DNA from: Penelope pileata
Taxonomy: Eukaryota; Chordata; Aves; Galliformes; Cracidae
Length of the DNA: 64,000 nt
NCBI GenBank assembly: GCA_013396635.1
Contig: WBMW01001713.1
Location: 235,528-299,527 of the forward strand
Reading direction: 5' to 3'
The first letter of the stretch is position 1; the number at the start of each line of letters is the position of its first letter. Below the pieces are notes generated by a model, which saw nothing but the letters and a program-made list of their open reading frames with translations, did not search any database and was not told where the DNA came from. Positions 38,801 through 47,090 of this stretch are shown in pieces. The position numbers and the translations under genes were made by a program.

Positions 38801-41800
38801 TTGGCAGTCCTTGTGTTCTGTGACAAACAACGGTCCTTTAGGAAACCTCTCCTGCTCTCGAGAGGGGAATGATTTCTGTAACCTGAGAGGCACCCTGGGG
38901 AGCCCGTGGCAGCTGGGGGAGCCAGGCCTTGAGCTGGGCTCTAGCCAAGCTGGATATGTCTGTGAGTGATGGAAATCATCCCCTTGCTGTGGCTGCTCTG
39001 CCTCTGTCCTGTTTGGTTGCCACGTTTTTCTGCTTTGGCCTGAAGTTAAAATGAGCTAGAAAGGTTGCTGACACTGGTAGTGCCCCACAGCCCTGGAGAA
39101 ATTCCTCTCCCAACTCTGCCTTGCGGTGTGGAGAGAGCAGACACCGAGGGGAGAGGACTGGGGAGGGGTGTGCTGGGCTGTCCTGAGCCAGAGGCTGTTT
39201 TGCAGAGCCACGAGCCCTGTGTGTGCAGCTGCCAGGGGGGCAGTGGCACTGTGACTGAGGGAGCTGTGGTGACCAGGAGAAGCTTCATTTTTATTGCTCA
39301 TTCTGCTGTGTGTGTTTGTATGGCTTGTATAGTAAAGTCTGACCCTGACTTGGCTGTATGTGTCTGAGTGTCTGTGTTTAGAACACAGCTGGTGCAGATT
39401 TTTTCCATGTTGTCCTCTGTGGCTGCACTGTGTTTGTCCAATTTATTTTTGCATTTGTACTGAGCTGGAATTTGATCTGCTTCTTACTGGGATGAGGTTT
39501 TGCTGCACAACCTACAAAGCTGCACTTGTACTCGTCTGCCTGGCACTGAGCAGTATCCATCCCTCAGCAGTCTACCTGCAGCCCTCTGCCCCCCCCAGGG
39601 AGCCTGTCTCCTCCAGGCTTGGATGGAGCCCTGCCTGGACATTGCTGTTCCAGGCCTTGGCTGTGTGCTGGGCTTTCTGCCCTTGCCAGGGGAGCAGTGG
39701 ATTTTCAGTGCCTGAAGTAATTACAAAAATCCTCTCTTTCTGTGTCCTTGTACTTGGCTGGTGACTCCTCTGGTAATCCTAAACATGGGCACTTCCATCT
39801 TGATGGAGAGACTTGGGGCGGTGCTCTCCTGGGACTGGAGCTGCCATTTCACCCTGTGTTTAATAACAGTCAAAACATCCTATGGCTTTGGAAAATACAG
39901 GCTTGGCTCTAGCTGGCCTTTTCTCAGCTTCATTCATCCTGGAAAAGCACCATTTTCCTGTTTGTAAAAACTGGTTTTAGACAAAGAACGAGCCTCTAAC
40001 CTTTAAGCTGTAAATCAACCCCGATTTTGGGACAAATTCTAAACAGTCTGGAATGAAAACACACTTGGCACTTTAATGAGATCTGTTTTTCCTGTGGGGC
40101 TGCTGGAAAAAGAGTGGATCAGGACCCCCCTTTTCTTCCTCCCTAGCTGGGAGGCTGATGGCTTTCTCTTCAACGCAGATTTTCATGATCAATCTGAAGC
40201 GTCGGAAAGACAGGCGGGATCGGATGCTGCGCACTCTCTACGAACAGGAGATTGCAGTCAAGATAGTGGAGGCTGTGGATGGCAAGTGAGTTTCAGCTGG
40301 GCTTGCTGGGGTTTGCCGAAAGCGGGCTGTGCTGGGGGGCTGTGCAGCATCTCCGTGGTGCCCGGACCTTCCTCCTGGTGTGGCAGGGTGGGAAAGGGGA
40401 ATATCGCTTTTCCTTACAGATCTAATGGGCTGCTTGGGGCAGTTCTGCTGTCTCTTCTCTGAAATTAGTCGGTCTACATGAAAGAACAGGGCAGCGTGTA
40501 ACAGATTAGGGTGAAAACCAGGTTACAGTCATACTGATTTCTCTGAACCATAGCACACGCAGTTAGAAGTCAGCAGTGAATGTGTCTGAGAGCTGTTACC
40601 TCCTGGCGAGATCTTCCATCCGGGTGCTGTGCGACTGCTGGGCTACAGTGTTAACCTTCATAGAGCCCTTGCCCAGTGCACCCTACTGCAAGGTGTGCTA
40701 AGATCTTTATAGTGAGAAATCAAACCATGAATTTTAGGTCTGGGAGTTACAAAAAGGCCGGGGGGAGTCAGGAACCCATGTGCCATCTAATGGCCTTTGA
40801 GTCCTGGGTGGGTGTCCAGTTTTCCCTGAATATCAGCAGCATTTCCCATGTTGTTTCTGCGTCTGACTTCAAATGTAACCGCTTCTAAAGCGGTGATGGA
40901 TACTGTCTTTCTCAGAGCTCTGAACACCAGTCAGCTCAAAGCGCTCAGCATCGACATGCTTCCGGGTTACCGGGACCCGTACTCCTCCAGGCCGCTGACC
41001 AGGGGTGAGATCGGCTGCTTCCTCAGCCACTATTACATCTGGAAGGAGGTAAGAAGGTCGTGGGAGCTCGCGGTCCCTGCAGGAAGGTGCTGTGGGGGAT
41101 CTGGGCTGCGCTGGTCGGAGGGACTGGAGCTACACAGCCTGACGTGAGGAAGGGATGCTGTTCCCGAGGAGATACGGTGGAGGCAGGGAGAGACTGCACT
41201 GGGTTGTCCTTCCCAGGCTGCAGGAGGTTGTTGCTGTGGTCGTGCTGGTTGGTAGCTCATGGTGCAACATCAGGTGGACGGTTGTATGGGGGCACCAGGG
41301 ATGGATGCTCAGCCCGCAGGGTATTTTTGGGCCTTTTCTCACTGGCTCTTGCCATCTTTCCCAGCTGAACTGAGAATCTGGGCACGGTTCTCCTGCCCCC
41401 CTGCCTGCAGCAGGTTGCTGGAAGGTGCTGCCAGGTCAGGATGGCCCCCAGCAAATTCAGGGTGCAAGGAGTGTCCCAAGCGCATCACTGTGACCACTCG
41501 GGTACCCTCATGTCACAGGTGGTGAACAGAGAGCTGGAGAAGACGCTTGTCATCGAGGACGATGTGCGCTTTGAGCACCAGTTTAAAAGGAAGCTCACGA
41601 AGCTGATGGATGACGTGGAACAAGCTCAGCTAGACTGGGAGCTTATGTAAGTCCCTGGGCCCCGGGATCGCCTGGGCACGCGGGGGGGAGGCTGCTGTGT
41701 CAGAGCAGAGGTGCTGGGTGATGGGTGGGTTACAGAGACATTTTAGTGGGCTCTTCCCATCAGGAGAGATCTGCCTGCAGGCCGGGCTGCTGCCTCGTGA

Positions 41801-42706
41801 CCGAGCTGTAGTAGGAACCGCTGCTGCCCTCTGCGGGCAGCGCTGGTTGGTGCCAGCCGTGTCCGGGGATGCTGCTGGGATGGGGGAGCTGGCACAGCCC
41901 AGTCCTGTTGCAGCTCGGCTCCCTTATGAAGTCTTTCACGGCTCTGCCACCCACTGAGTTAAGGTGTGCCTGTCTGGGAGTGTTGCAGAACAGAAATCTG
42001 TGAGCAGGGATTGCTTTTGGGATTGACTCTTTGCCTCGCCCTGGTGGCAATAAACACTTGTGTGGTCTTAATTGCTGCAGATTTGCTTCAGTTTGAATTT
42101 CCGTGGTCTTTTCACTCTTTCAGCTACATCGGCCGGAAGAGGATGCAGGTGCAGCAGCCCGAGAAAGCAGTTCCCAATGTCATGAACCTGGTGGAAGCTG
42201 ACTACTCCTACTGGACCCTGGGGTATGCCATCTCCTTCCAGGGGGCTCAGAAACTGATTGGAGCTGAGCCTTTCGGCAAGATGCTGCCCGTGGATGAATT
42301 TCTGCCAGTCATGTACAACAAGCACCCTGTGTAAGTGGGATGCCTCTGTGGCTCTGGGTGACCGAGCAGCCAGGCTGTGCTGGGACTTGCGGAACAGTCT
42401 TAAAACCATCTTTTTCTCCCTCCCTTCAGAGCGAAGTACATGGAGTACTACGAGTCCAGAGACTTGAAAGCCTTTTCAGCAGAGCCCCTGCTTGTTTACC
42501 CCACCCACTACACAGGGCAGCCAGGCTACCTCAGCGACACAGAGACCTCTACGATCTGGGACAACGAGACCGTGTCGACGGACTGGGACAGGACGCACTC
42601 CTGGAAGTCGCGGCAGCAGGGCCGGATCCACAGCGATGCGCAGAACAAGGAGGCCCTGCCTCCCCAGCCCTCCCTCAACGCACCGTCCTCCAGGGATGAA
42701 CTATGA
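40..42706 (+). CDS. COLGALT2: COLGALT2, procollagen galactosyltransferase 2 (12 coding exons, complete)
   Basis: Transfers galactose from UDP-galactose to hydroxylysine of collagens in the ER lumen (GT25 family; known for the family). Coding exons: 40-293, 27460-27570, 29016-29133, 29626-29760, 33774-33978, 37991-38110, 38558-38634, 40179-40285, 40916-41048, 41519-41646, 42124-42330, 42430-42706. They sum to 1872 nt, or 623 aa plus stop, and all phases match. Seen in the protein: signal peptide 1-23; D164-T-D166 in the N-terminal glycosyltransferase-like domain; GT25 domain from about 341 (IFMINLKRRKDRRDRM) with E433-D-D435; sequons at N94, N182, N379 and N577; C-terminal RDEL (620-623) for ER retention. 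Assigned to COLGALT2 rather than COLGALT1 from IREWKRTGCF, the C-terminal segment, and the convergent RGL1 neighbour, as in human. The start ATG has A at -3 and G at +4. The 27.2 kb intron 1 splits the W85 codon. Confidence 0.96.
314..342 (+). other. G-quadruplex-type motif next to exon 1 donor
   Basis: At least four runs of four or more G (from 314 to 342) lie 20 bases after the exon 1 splice donor on the coding strand. The spacing fits a G-quadruplex in the nascent RNA. Two near-copies of tgccctcctcgc follow at 344-370. Confidence 0.55.
4655..4720 (-). repeat. Old CR1-like fragment (low confidence)
   Basis: Resembles a reversed, worn CR1 3' segment (AAGACCTC ... AGTCCTCTAGTCCA style). It is too short and diverged for a firm call. 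Confidence 0.35.
5095..5163 (-). repeat. CR1 LINE 3' fragment, reverse orientation
   Basis: The plus strand reads cacagatagggttagaaggt and then a diverged form of the CR1 end (gcctctggagcccatctggt). It is a diverged 3' piece of a CR1 retroposon on the minus strand. Confidence 0.5.
6268..6338 (+). repeat. Young CR1 LINE 3' end
   Basis: Reads from ctggcaggggggttggactc to the tail attctgtgattctgtga, the standard CR1 3' end with 8-base repeats. The single N at 6267 sits at its 5' edge. About 69 bases are identical to the inverted copy at 31.2 kb, so both belong to the same young subfamily. Confidence 0.85.
16832..16895 (-). repeat. CR1 LINE 3' fragment, reverse orientation
   Basis: cacagaatcataggggcagg, then aagggacctctgggga and gagtccagccaccctgc, match a reversed CR1 3' end. 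Confidence 0.7.
18201..18210 (+). repeat. Left target-site duplication of CR1
   Basis: The 10-base sequence aaatcaggct is repeated exactly at 18471-18480, immediately after the CR1 tail. Confidence 0.75.
18211..18470 (+). mobile_element. 5'-truncated CR1 LINE with ORF2 C-terminal remnant
   Basis: About 260 bases of CR1 3' end. The frame here still reads RFRLDIRKKFFTVRVVRHWN and WNRLPREVVDAPSLAVLKAR, the C-terminal end of the CR1 ORF2 (reverse transcriptase) protein. The 3' tail reads attctatgattctatga. The ten bases aaatcaggct stand on both sides (18201-18210 and 18471-18480), which looks like a perfect target-site duplication. The element is severely 5'-truncated and non-functional. Confidence 0.88.
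18471..18480 (+). repeat. Right target-site duplication of CR1
   Basis: Exact copy of 18201-18210 directly after the 8-base tail repeats. Confidence 0.75.
19415..19563 (+). repeat. Dispersed direct repeat, copy 1
   Basis: Starts tctgtcccagtgcctgaggt, then gtaaataaact, a gggatgtgaagaa block, a ttctttctttcttttgggga tract and agcccaaattaac. The same blocks occur in order at 23847-24020. I do not recognise the family. Confidence 0.7.
20909..20969 (+). repeat. A-rich low-complexity tract
   Basis: A run of 12 A followed by CAAA/ACAAA units; simple low-complexity DNA. Confidence 0.7.
21560..21697 (+). repeat. CR1 LINE 3' fragment
   Basis: gccccatccctggaggcgct, caaggcctggttgggtgggc, then gatgatctttgatgtccctt and ccattctgtgattcta: a CR1 3' end of an older subfamily, forward orientation. 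Confidence 0.8.
23799..23841 (+). repeat. (CAA)n microsatellite
   Basis: Thirteen to fourteen uninterrupted CAA units. It abuts copy 2 of the dispersed direct repeat, only five bases away. Confidence 0.95.
23847..24020 (+). repeat. Dispersed direct repeat, copy 2
   Basis: Same block order as 19415-19563, with small substitutions and a locally expanded end in which ttaactcct occurs three times (23978, 23992, 24016). Confidence 0.7.
27183..27262 (+). repeat. CR1 LINE 3' fragment
   Basis: gagccaggagttggactcag, tgatcctcatgggtcccttc and the tail ttctgtgattctatga identify a CR1 3' end. It lies about 200 bases upstream of COLGALT2 exon 2. Confidence 0.8.
27460..27570 (+). CDS. COLGALT2: COLGALT2 exon 2
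   Basis: The acceptor is ttttccag|G. The first base completes W85, followed by AATDHNADNTSAILREWLKN and on to WRPMEDP. It contains the TDHN motif and the N94-T-S sequon. It ends with CA of a Gln codon before the donor gtgagt. The exon restores the frame across the 27 kb intron, which confirms the pairing with exon 1. Confidence 0.95.
27571..29015 (+). other. COLGALT2 intron 2
   Basis: GT-AG intron with a run of 14 A at 28352-28365. No gene, RNA or known repeat is visible otherwise. Confidence 0.8.
29016..29133 (+). CDS. COLGALT2: COLGALT2 exon 3
   Basis: Acceptor gctag|G; the first base completes Gln122. It encodes SYPEEIGPKHWPSSRFTHVM and KLRQAALRAAREKWSDYIL, highly conserved in both COLGALT proteins. 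It ends in phase 0 at donor CTG|gtaaag. Confidence 0.95.
29134..29625 (+). other. COLGALT2 intron 3
   Basis: A short GT-AG intron in phase 0. I see nothing else in it. Confidence 0.8.
29626..29760 (+). CDS. COLGALT2: COLGALT2 exon 4 (DxD motif)
   Basis: Acceptor ctctag|TTT. Encodes 45 residues: F162-I-D164-T-D166-N, the metal/nucleotide-sugar type DxD motif, then the N182-K-T sequon and the segment LYSNFWCGMTPQ. The residue after ESR is Phe; as I recall the human proteins carry a small residue there, so this may be a lineage change. The exon ends at CAG|GCAAGT, a GC donor rather than GT (see the separate entry). Confidence 0.94.
29761..29766 (+). promoter_or_regulatory. Non-canonical GC splice donor of COLGALT2 intron 4
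   Basis: The exon-intron boundary reads CAG|GCAAGT, the consensus for the rare GC-AG intron class. The nearest GT donor, CAG|GTAACT at 29787, would add 26 nt and break the frame with exon 5. The GC donor joins ACG CCC CAG to GGC TAT TAC in frame. Confidence 0.85.
30646..31090 (+). mobile_element. Old solo LTR, avian ERVL-like
   Basis: Starts tgtggtgggctgaccccagt, continues with gctgagataaagacagttta and the block tatggaatatcactgtgatc, then catttgggtcagctgctgaa, and ends near gaggaaaattaactg. These blocks, in this order, are those of the LTR of avian ERVL-type endogenous retroviruses. No internal retroviral coding sequence adjoins it, so it is a solo LTR, diverged, with the 3' border eroded. 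Family name from memory; boundaries approximate. Confidence 0.7.
31151..31241 (-). repeat. Young CR1 LINE 3' end, reverse orientation
   Basis: cacagaatcacagaattgca, ggggttggaagggacctcga, and gtccaacccccctgcc are the reverse complement of the CR1 copy at 6268-6338, with about 69 identical bases. It runs into the single N at 31242. Confidence 0.85.
32307..32324 (+). repeat. (TTA)n microsatellite
   Basis: Six TTA units in a T-rich tract. Confidence 0.85.
33774..33978 (+). CDS. COLGALT2: COLGALT2 exon 5
   Basis: Acceptor tttgcag|GGC. Encodes 68 residues plus one base, from GYYKRTLDYPLIREWKRTGC through HSTFLIDLRKEAS and YPPHQDYTWSFDDIMVFAFS. The IREWKRTGCF segment is COLGALT2-like; COLGALT1 differs here. 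The donor is G|gtgtgt. Confidence 0.95.
33979..37990 (+). other. COLGALT2 intron 5
   Basis: GT-AG intron, 4.0 kb. Its only notable element is the perfect hairpin at 37897-37934. No recognised repeat or gene. Confidence 0.8.
37897..37934 (+). other. Perfect 15-bp stem-loop in intron 5
   Basis: The arm tgttgacatgtagcc (37897-37911) is matched exactly by ggctacatgtcaaca (37920-37934), with an 8-base loop. It ends 56 bases before exon 6. The stem is too short for an ordinary microRNA precursor. Confidence 0.85.
37991..38110 (+). CDS. COLGALT2: COLGALT2 exon 6
   Basis: Acceptor atcctcag|GA. Two bases complete Gly275, followed by IQMFICNREHYGFLPMPLKS and HQTLQEETENFVHTLIEAM. Ends with one base (A) of the next Ile codon before gtaagt. 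A perfect 15-bp hairpin lies 56 bases upstream of the exon, in intron 5. Confidence 0.95.
38111..38557 (+). other. COLGALT2 intron 6
   Basis: Short GT-AG intron, pyrimidine-rich at the 3' end; nothing else seen. Confidence 0.8.
38558..38634 (+). CDS. COLGALT2: COLGALT2 exon 7
   Basis: Acceptor ctttcag|TT completes Ile315. The exon encodes DRPPIEPSQYVSVPPKHPDK and MGFDE, the link between the two glycosyltransferase-like domains. It ends in phase 0 at GAA|gtaagg. Confidence 0.94.
38635..40178 (+). other. COLGALT2 intron 7
   Basis: GT-AG, 1.5 kb. No recognised element; open frames on both strands look like chance. Confidence 0.8.
40179..40285 (+). CDS. COLGALT2: COLGALT2 exon 8 (start of GT25 domain)
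   Basis: Acceptor aacgcag|ATT. Encodes IFMINLKRRKDRRDRMLRTL and YEQEIAVKIVEAVDG, the opening strand-helix of the GT25 (LPS-glycosyltransferase-like) domain. Ends with AA of Lys376 before gtgagt. Confidence 0.95.
40286..40915 (+). other. COLGALT2 intron 8, with hairpin near the acceptor
   Basis: A perfect 7-bp hairpin (accgctt / aagcggt, loop cta) spans 40878-40894, about 20 bases before the acceptor AG. Nothing else seen. Confidence 0.75.
40916..41048 (+). CDS. COLGALT2: COLGALT2 exon 9
   Basis: Acceptor tttctcag|A completes Lys376. The exon encodes ALNTSQLKALSIDMLPGYRD and PYSSRPLTRGEIGCFLSHYY, with the N379-T-S sequon and the GEIGCFLSH motif of GT25 enzymes. Donor GAG|gtaaga. Confidence 0.95.
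41049..41518 (+). other. COLGALT2 intron 9
   Basis: GT-AG, 470 bases; nothing further seen. Confidence 0.8.
41519..41646 (+). CDS. COLGALT2: COLGALT2 exon 10 (EDD motif)
   Basis: Acceptor gtcacag|GTG. Encodes VVNRELEKTLVIEDDVRFEH and the following 22 residues, with the acidic E433-D-D435 motif typical of GT25 catalytic domains. Ends with AT of Ile463 before gtaagt. Confidence 0.95.
41647..42123 (+). other. COLGALT2 intron 10
   Basis: GT-AG, 477 bases; nothing further seen. Confidence 0.8.
42124..42330 (+). CDS. COLGALT2: COLGALT2 exon 11
   Basis: Acceptor ctttcag|C completes Ile463. Encodes YIGRKRMQVQQPEKAVPNVM, the segment VEADYSYWTLGYAIS, and KMLPVDEFLPVMYNKHP, all strongly conserved in the family. 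Ends with GT of Val532 before gtaagt. The next intron is only 99 bases. Confidence 0.95.
42430..42706 (+). CDS. COLGALT2: COLGALT2 exon 12 (C-terminus, RDEL, stop)
   Basis: Acceptor cccttcag|A completes Val532. The exon encodes AKYMEYYESRDLKAFSAEPL, the conserved YPTHYTGQPGYLSDTETS and the N577-E-T sequon, then a less conserved basic tail. It ends in RDEL and TGA (42704-42706). RDEL is a KDEL-receptor signal that keeps the soluble enzyme in the ER. Confidence 0.95.
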
Positions 42707-42889
42707 CCGCCCGCTTCCCCCGGGCTCTGTTGACAGCTGAACCTGCCTCACACTTTTGCTTTTCACCTTTGAAAGTTGTAGAGCAGCTGTTGGTGTGGCC
42801 TCCTCCCTGCTGCGCAGCGTGGCTGAGCGGGGTGCTGGGGCCTGGCCGCAGCAGGCTGCGATTCCAGGACTGCAGGGAAATGGAGGAGG

Positions 42890-42895
42890 AATAAA
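42890..42895 (+). terminator. Proximal poly(A) signal of COLGALT2 (AATAAA)
   Basis: AATAAA, 184 bases after the stop codon, followed by a modest GT-containing stretch (agtgttcc). Would give a short 3' UTR. Confidence 0.5.
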
Positions 42896-44178
42896 AGTGT
42901 TCCAGGCTGGCAGAAAACAGGCAGAGATCTGAACGAAAGCCTTCACAAGCTTTTGTTAGCAATTCCTTGAATGACGTCTTTCTACAGTACCTTGTGTAGA
43001 ATACTGTATTTATAAAAATTAATATATAGAGGTGTACAAGTGCTGATACCCTTCTGGATAGCTGTCACTGGGCTGCTGTGTGGCTGCTTCTCCTGGTAGG
43101 TTTGTAGCTTCTTACAGCGCTGTTTGTTGAGACAAACTGCAGGCAAGTGTTTGGGTTATTAAGTTTTGTTTTACAAAGGGGAGTCCCTGTCAGAACCCAA
43201 GTGGTTTCCAAAAGTATTCGATGTGCTGGAGCAGTGCTCCGGTGTAGTGTGTTCTCCTTTGTCGCACTTCTGCAGAAAACTGTGCCTGGCTTCCCTGCCA
43301 GGGCTTCCTAGATCCATTCAGATAGCTCTGCCAGCCCCGAACCGATGTCTTGGTACGTCAGAAATCCTGGGATCTGGCAGGTGGAGCGGTGGTTGCCACT
43401 GGTGTTTTCTCTGCACTCTATGAAGGGAACTCTGTGATCCTGCTTCACTCCCTGCCTCCCTTTATTCCTTCAGGAAAACAAAGCTTGACCTTTTTGCAGC
43501 TTGGGTAAGCAGGCCACCAGAACATCTGCAGGACTTCGGGGACATCAACTTTTTACAGGCCTGGTTACAAATTGCTTGAAACTATCCCTATAGAAACAAG
43601 GCAGCCTACAGAAACGGTGGTGTTGTCAGCTGTACAGCCTGGTAGGGTTGTGATTCACAGGACGGAAAGGCATCTTGTCTTGATATTTTTTTATGTGAGG
43701 CGCAAATGTCTTTTTTTTGGATGAGTTCTGATGTACTTGCTGTTGCCTAGCGTGACAGTGGAGTGTGGTGTTTATTTTTTTAAAGGTTTCCTAGAGGCCA
43801 GGTGATGGCGAGCTGCACAGCTCCAGGGCTGCGGGCTGCTGCTGCCGTGGGGGATGCGCTCCTGCCGCAGCAGCCTGGGGCCTTGCCTGCTGGCTGCTCT
43901 GTGCACTTCATCTGTGTGTGGTTGTTTTTTTAAATTTGTGTTTGTTTTGAATAGTTACTGACCAGTGTTGTGCTTTCTGCTCAAGAAGACATGCTATTAC
44001 CTGTCAGCGGGTCTGATAATACATAGAACCTGGTGCAAGAACAGCGGCTGTGTGTGCTCTTCCTTGGGTGGGAGCAGGCGCTGCCTGGGGAAGGGCCATT
44101 CCCTGCCGCCGCACTGGCTCCGTGCGCTGCGTGGAGGTAGTGCTTCCCAGCAAGGCTGCTCTGAGGAGACATTCGAGG

Positions 44179-44280
44179 CACAGAATCACAGAATCGTTTG
44201 AGTTGGAAGGGACCATGAAGGCCATCTGGTCCAGCTGCCCTGCAGTGAACAGGGACACCCACAGCTCCATCAGGCTGCGA
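44179..44280 (-). repeat. CR1 LINE 3' fragment, reverse orientation
   Basis: cacagaatcacagaatcgtt, tgagttggaagggaccatga, aggccatctggtccagctgc, then acagggacacccacagctcc match a reversed CR1 end. Confidence 0.82.
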
Positions 44281-44799
44281 GTCCAAACCAGTGGAGTCAG
44301 GAGTTCCTCCGGCTGTGTCACTCAGGGCTGAGGTGTTGGCTGTTTGACGTGGTTGTTCTCAGCTACTGCCTCGAAGCTGTGTTCTGCAGCCTGGGACAGG
44401 TGCCCACTTGGCACGGTGAGTATGGGGAGCAGCTCTGCTGGGAGCCCCCACGCAGCCTGGGCTGCTCCTCTCTGACAGTCCCTCTCCCCTCCTCCTTTGG
44501 TCTTGCAGCAGCTCCAGGCATCACTGACCATGGCCATCCCAGAGACGCTGATGAAGAGCGTGATGTTGCCTTCAGCAGCAGCCTGGGAACTGGTGAGCAC
44601 CCGGCGTGGTGTTGCATGTCACGGCACACAGGAGCACAGCGTTACGAAGGTGCTGGGTCACGTCAGTCACCACTACTCACCCCTTTCAGCACTTCCCAGG
44701 CTGAAACAGCCCCAGTGCTCTGCTTTGTGCTGGGGCTGCGGGGGTGGGTGCTGGGTGAGCTCCCGGAGCTGCCACCATGTGGAGGTCCTGCCCGGCTCA

Positions 44800-44853
44800 G
44801 AATTGTTAAGGTTGGAGAAGACCTCTAAGAGCACTCAGCCCAACTGTCATGGG
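44800..44853 (-). repeat. CR1 LINE 3' fragment, reverse orientation
   Basis: cagaattgttaaggttggag, aagacctctaagagcactca, and gcccaactgtca form the typical reversed CR1 end of an older subfamily. Confidence 0.75.
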
Positions 44854-46155
44854 GGGTGAGCTCTGTGCCAGGGCCTCAGCTGCTCTCACTGCCCCTTCCC
44901 TGGGGGTTTGGCATTTTTGATGGTGCATGAAACAATTTGTAGCTCCGTCTGCCCGCCCTTGTGGCAGCAGCTGGGCTGGGCTCTGCCCTCTGCAGCGCAC
45001 GGTTCCCCGGTGAGCAAGCAGCCAAAGGAGAATGCTGTCATGAGGAAGTTGCAACGTTTGTGAAGGGAATTCCTGAAAGAAGATTGTGGTCGCAGCAAAA
45101 GGGACAGGTCAAACATGGCCTTTCAAGTTGTGGGGGTGGGTGAGGAGAGCTGTGGGAGCTGGGAGCAGGTAACTCCCTGAAGTGGTGGTGCTGTCAGAGG
45201 GCTGCTCATGGAGGGCGGTGTGGGATGTCAAAGAACCACTGTGCCATATCATAAAGCCTAAGAGAAGGAAGTAGATGAACTTACTTAAGGCAAATGTCAG
45301 TGAAAAAAATATTTATATGCTTCTTGTATAAAGATGACAGGTAAGCAGGTAAAAAAAAATCTGTTTATATGTATAATGATGTTTTGGGGAGAGGGTCATT
45401 TGGTGACCAAGAAGACCACTTCCCTTTCAGCTTAATGCAGGCATGAAGTTAGCGACACTGGAGTTTACAAAGGCTGCTGCACAGACCTCAGTGCATGCGT
45501 ACACTGAAAGGCAAAGAAAAGAGCTTCTGTTGCAAAGGCATGCTACCTTGGGGCAGGTGTTAAGGGCCAGCTACAAACTCCATCCTCCCCCTCTCACCAA
45601 AACACAGTTTCAGTTTTTAAACCTCTCAGCCCGTGACCTGTGTGGAGCCTCTTGGAAGAGCAGTGTGTAAGGCACTCCAAGCCAATGCTGTTTACATCGT
45701 GACTTTATCTCAGACTCCTAATGTATTCTGAGTCTGCTTTTGAAAATGGCAGCCACAGAAGTGGTGGAAGAACAGCCCCAGGCATTTGTAAACTCAGTAT
45801 TTGAGTTTGTTGTGACTGGTACTAAGGTCTCCCAAAGGCAGTCAGGTCAGTAAGGGCTGGGTACAGTCCAATGTCATCTATGGCTTTTCAGTATCAAACC
45901 TCTGTCCTTCCAAGGAAGCCGGGATTCTGGGAAGAGACTCAAGGCGTAAGTTACTGAAAGGTTCACAGGGAAGAGATGATTAAATTCTTTATTCCAGCTG
46001 AAAGGATGTACCATGTCAGGAAATTCATTTATAGGTGTACATAAAGAGCAAGGGAGGTGGCTGTAATTATGCATAATAATGCTACGAGTATATAAAATCT
46101 GTTTGTTCGGGGTAAGGCTAAAACCCGGCTATTTCCTCTCAATACCCACTTTTAA

Positions 46156-46161
46156 AATAAA
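46156..46161 (+). terminator. Possible distal poly(A) signal (AATAAA, +)
   Basis: AATAAA in an AT-rich stretch 3.4 kb after the COLGALT2 stop. Use is unproven. Confidence 0.25.
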
Positions 46162-46696
46162 GGTAATGTAGTTGCCTCTCCTGGAATGAAAAATGTGGAT
46201 TAACGCAGGCAAAAGTTTTGCTCCTGAATAGTGATTGCACATTACGAAGAGGTACATCAGTCACTGCAGAGTACAGGCTGAAGGCATCGATTCCTGTCGG
46301 AGGGGTCAGCAAAGCAGAAGGGAACCACGCGGTGGTGGCAGTAAGACAAAGTCCAGACACGTAGTGTTGGGTGCCTTGTTCGGTGACAAATCAGGACATT
46401 CATCCAAAAGCAAGTGCAGGCCATTCTTTTAATGTTCTTTGGAAAGAAAAAAAATCCAAAAAAAGGTAATTTTCTGGCTTTGAACAAGTGCAAAAAGAAG
46501 GCTGCCAGCAGTGTGGAAGCAGTGCACACACCTGCAGTCACTTCTTCCTTCTCCAGAGATGAGCGCTTGCCCCAGTGCCTCCGGGGGCAGCAGCGGGCGG
46601 TGTCACTCAGGAACTGCACCCTCTGTGTCCCAGCACAGCGGGATGCTGCAGCTGGCTGGGGCTCCCACTCCATCCCCACAGAACTGGGTCGTGGCT

Positions 46697-46702
46697 TTTA
46701 TT
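46697..46702 (-). terminator. Poly(A) signal of RGL1 (AATAAA on minus)
   Basis: TTTATT on the plus strand, 389 bases beyond the RGL1 stop. On the minus strand it is followed by the GT-rich stretch tgtggggatggagtgggag, as expected downstream of a cleavage site. Confidence 0.6.
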
Positions 46703-46717
46703 CTCCAGTTGTATAAA

Positions 46718-46723
46718 AATAAA
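46718..46723 (+). terminator. Possible distal poly(A) signal of COLGALT2 (AATAAA)
   Basis: AATAAA followed by gttctgtgt. It lies 15 bases from the opposed RGL1 signal. Confidence 0.35.
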
Positions 46724-47090
46724 TCTAGGTATTCTCGTTCTGTGTAATACTGGCACAAAGAAAATGTTTTCTCACACAAAAAGTAGGCTTACGTGGTGTT
46801 CCGAAGACAAACGTTGCAGTCCCATTTCCCCTCTGCCTGGGGTTTCTCACCTTCCTAGGCTAATGTGCAAAACAAATCCTGGTCCAGACTGTCCCATAGA
46901 TCTGTGTCTGTCCCTCTCCAGCTCCAGGTGAAGAGACAGCTCTGGCTGTACGTCGCCAATGCTCACTTTGCATCTGTCTCAGATATTTCAAAGTTGAATA
47001 CTGACACATTCATCTGCTGTGATTCTGTAATACTGGATGGTAGCAAAGGTACAATTCTCAACCAGCTCGCCTTGGCGCGGCCGCAGCCCC

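Larger units (their letters stand above)
42707..47090. other. COLGALT2 3' UTR and tail-to-tail region with RGL1
   Basis: Lies between the two stop codons. The COLGALT2 3' UTR starts at 42707, with a first AATAAA at 42890. AT-rich, UTR-like sequence continues past 43040, so longer forms are likely. Two reversed CR1 pieces are present (44.2 and 44.8 kb). The RGL1 3' UTR occupies the right end. No further gene is recognised. Confidence 0.75.

Noticed and set aside
40..42706. COLGALT1 as the identity of the plus-strand gene
   Set aside because: IREWKRTGCF, the C-terminal segment, and the convergent RGL1 neighbour all fit COLGALT2; COLGALT1 has other neighbours in human (19p13).
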